Assembly (NCBI GenBank): GCA_903970185.1
Contig: CAJCIC010000084.1
Location: 1 to 64,000, forward strand
Reading direction: 5' to 3'
Source of the DNA: Gammaproteobacteria bacterium
Lineage (GTDB): Bacteria; Pseudomonadota; Gammaproteobacteria; Burkholderiales; Burkholderiaceae_D
Length of the DNA stretch: 64,000 nucleotides
Shown here: piece after piece, positions 63,395-64,000 of the stretch
Numbering within the stretch: the first letter of the stretch is position 1
Layout of the letters: every line of letters begins with the position of its first letter
Notes under the pieces: generated by a model
What the model was told of the DNA's origin: nothing
The model's input: only the letters and a program-made list of their open reading frames with translations
Database searches by the model: none
Made by a program: the position numbers and the translations under genes

Positions 63395-64000
63395 GACGCT
63401 TTTCCCTTAACGTCCCACATCAGACGCGGATCAAAGCACTTGGTGGCGATGATGGTGAGGATGACCACGGCGGTGAACGCCGGCGCAGCCGGCTCGGCCC
63501 GGCCATAGATCAATGCGTTGTAGTGGGTCACGGGCACAAAGCACGAGATCACGAAAGGGTCGATCATGGACCATCGGCCAATCTCCTCGATGCCGCGAAA
63601 CACGCGCGTCTTGAGCGGCAGTCTCCAAACCGAGCGAGCTGCAACCGACACCAGACACCAGGCCAGCCCGACCAGTTTGAGCAATGGAATCGCAAAACTC
63701 GCCGTCAGTACCAGAAGCGCCAAGCCCCACAACCGGGCTTTGGCGAGGTCGATGACGCCTTCGATCACCGTGTATTTGACCGAAGAGAATCCGATCGGAA
63801 GGGTCGCAATCGGATAAACGTTGGCAGGGATGTAAAGCAGAATCCCGGCCGTCGTCAGGGCCACGGCGCGGGCAATCGAGTCGGGCTTGCGCCGGTGCAA
63901 GGTCTTGTCGCAGCGCGGGCAGTTGTGGCCTTCACTACTGGCTATGACGACCAGGTCGCACCCTAGACAAGTGATCGGACTATTGCCGTTGGCTAAAGGC
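63391..64000 (-). CDS. pqiA: PqiA-type integral membrane protein (5' end outside window)
   Basis: The frame is open to the right edge. The visible part has a zinc-ribbon pair of CxxC motifs (CLGC and CPRC, encoded near 63967 and 63922) followed by about four membrane helices, beginning AVALTTAGILLYIPANVYPI, typical of a PqiA domain. E. coli PqiA has two such domains; only one is inside the window, so single or double form cannot be decided. A TTG at 63900 is not a real start because homology continues upstream. Confidence 0.9.
   Translation of the reverse strand, partial: PLANGNSPITCLGCDLVVIASSEGHNCPRCDKTLHRRKPDSIARAVALTTAGILLYIPANVYPIATLPIGFSSVKYTVIEGVIDLAKARLWGLALLVLTASFAIPLLKLVGLAWCLVSVAARSVWRLPLKTRVFRGIEEIGRWSMIDPFVISCFVPVTHYNALIYGRAEPAAPAFTAVVILTIIATKCFDPRLMWDVKGKAS

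Overview
The window is GC-rich, densely coded Gram-negative DNA with outer-membrane porins, lipoproteins, a bo3-type quinol oxidase, type IV pilus minor pilins and Pqi transport proteins. Gene content and style fit a proteobacterium, most likely a betaproteobacterium of Burkholderiales type; that placement is inference, because no rRNA or other marker gene is present. I found no tRNA, rRNA, CRISPR array, intact insertion sequence or prophage.

Layout. 1-2.2 kb: an OprB-type porin and a secreted protein read leftward behind a strong Fur-box-like palindrome. 2.7-7.3 kb: a membrane protein and the cyoA-cyoBC-cyoD quinol oxidase operon, with subunits I and III fused in one chain. 7.4-13.5 kb: an XRE regulator, a ceramidase-like membrane protein, small proteins, a TetR regulator divergent from a carotenoid cleavage oxygenase, and an ArsB-like permease. 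13.7-16.2 kb: katG with an OxyR-like site. 16.3-18.4 kb: an operon of CPBP protease, ECF sigma factor, membrane anti-sigma candidate and VOC protein. 18.7-25.3 kb: a diguanylate cyclase with a cytoplasmic UrtA-like urea/amide receptor domain, a Tat-exported caspase-like protein, a remnant of a molybdenum hydroxylase gene, and the Kup potassium transporter.

25.8-36.6 kb is the most striking metabolic block: nine tightly packed leftward genes (CoA-transferase, enoyl-CoA hydratase, HMG-CoA-lyase-like enzyme, acyl-CoA dehydrogenase, MmgE/PrpD protein, periplasmic binding protein, and LeuC, LeuD and LeuB homologues) behind a divergent IclR regulator. This looks like a catabolic operon for a branched dicarboxylate that has recruited leucine-type isomerase and dehydrogenase enzymes.

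36.7-61 kb is rich in signalling and surface functions: a hybrid histidine kinase, a PAS-GGDEF-EAL protein, the minor pilin operon fimT-pilV-pilW-pilX-pilY1-pilE, two similar winged-helix/TPR regulators of almost equal length, an HD-GYP protein, a bacteriophytochrome diguanylate cyclase and a MASE1-GGDEF-EAL protein. The promoter regions of the pilin operon and the HD-GYP gene share a triple 11-bp-phased GTCA repeat of the kind read by OmpR/PhoB-type winged-helix proteins. Gene debris (a nucleotidyltransferase-like gene, an IS200-type transposase scrap and a glycosyltransferase scrap) lies around the regulators. The window ends inside pqiABC, an MCE-type envelope transport operon.
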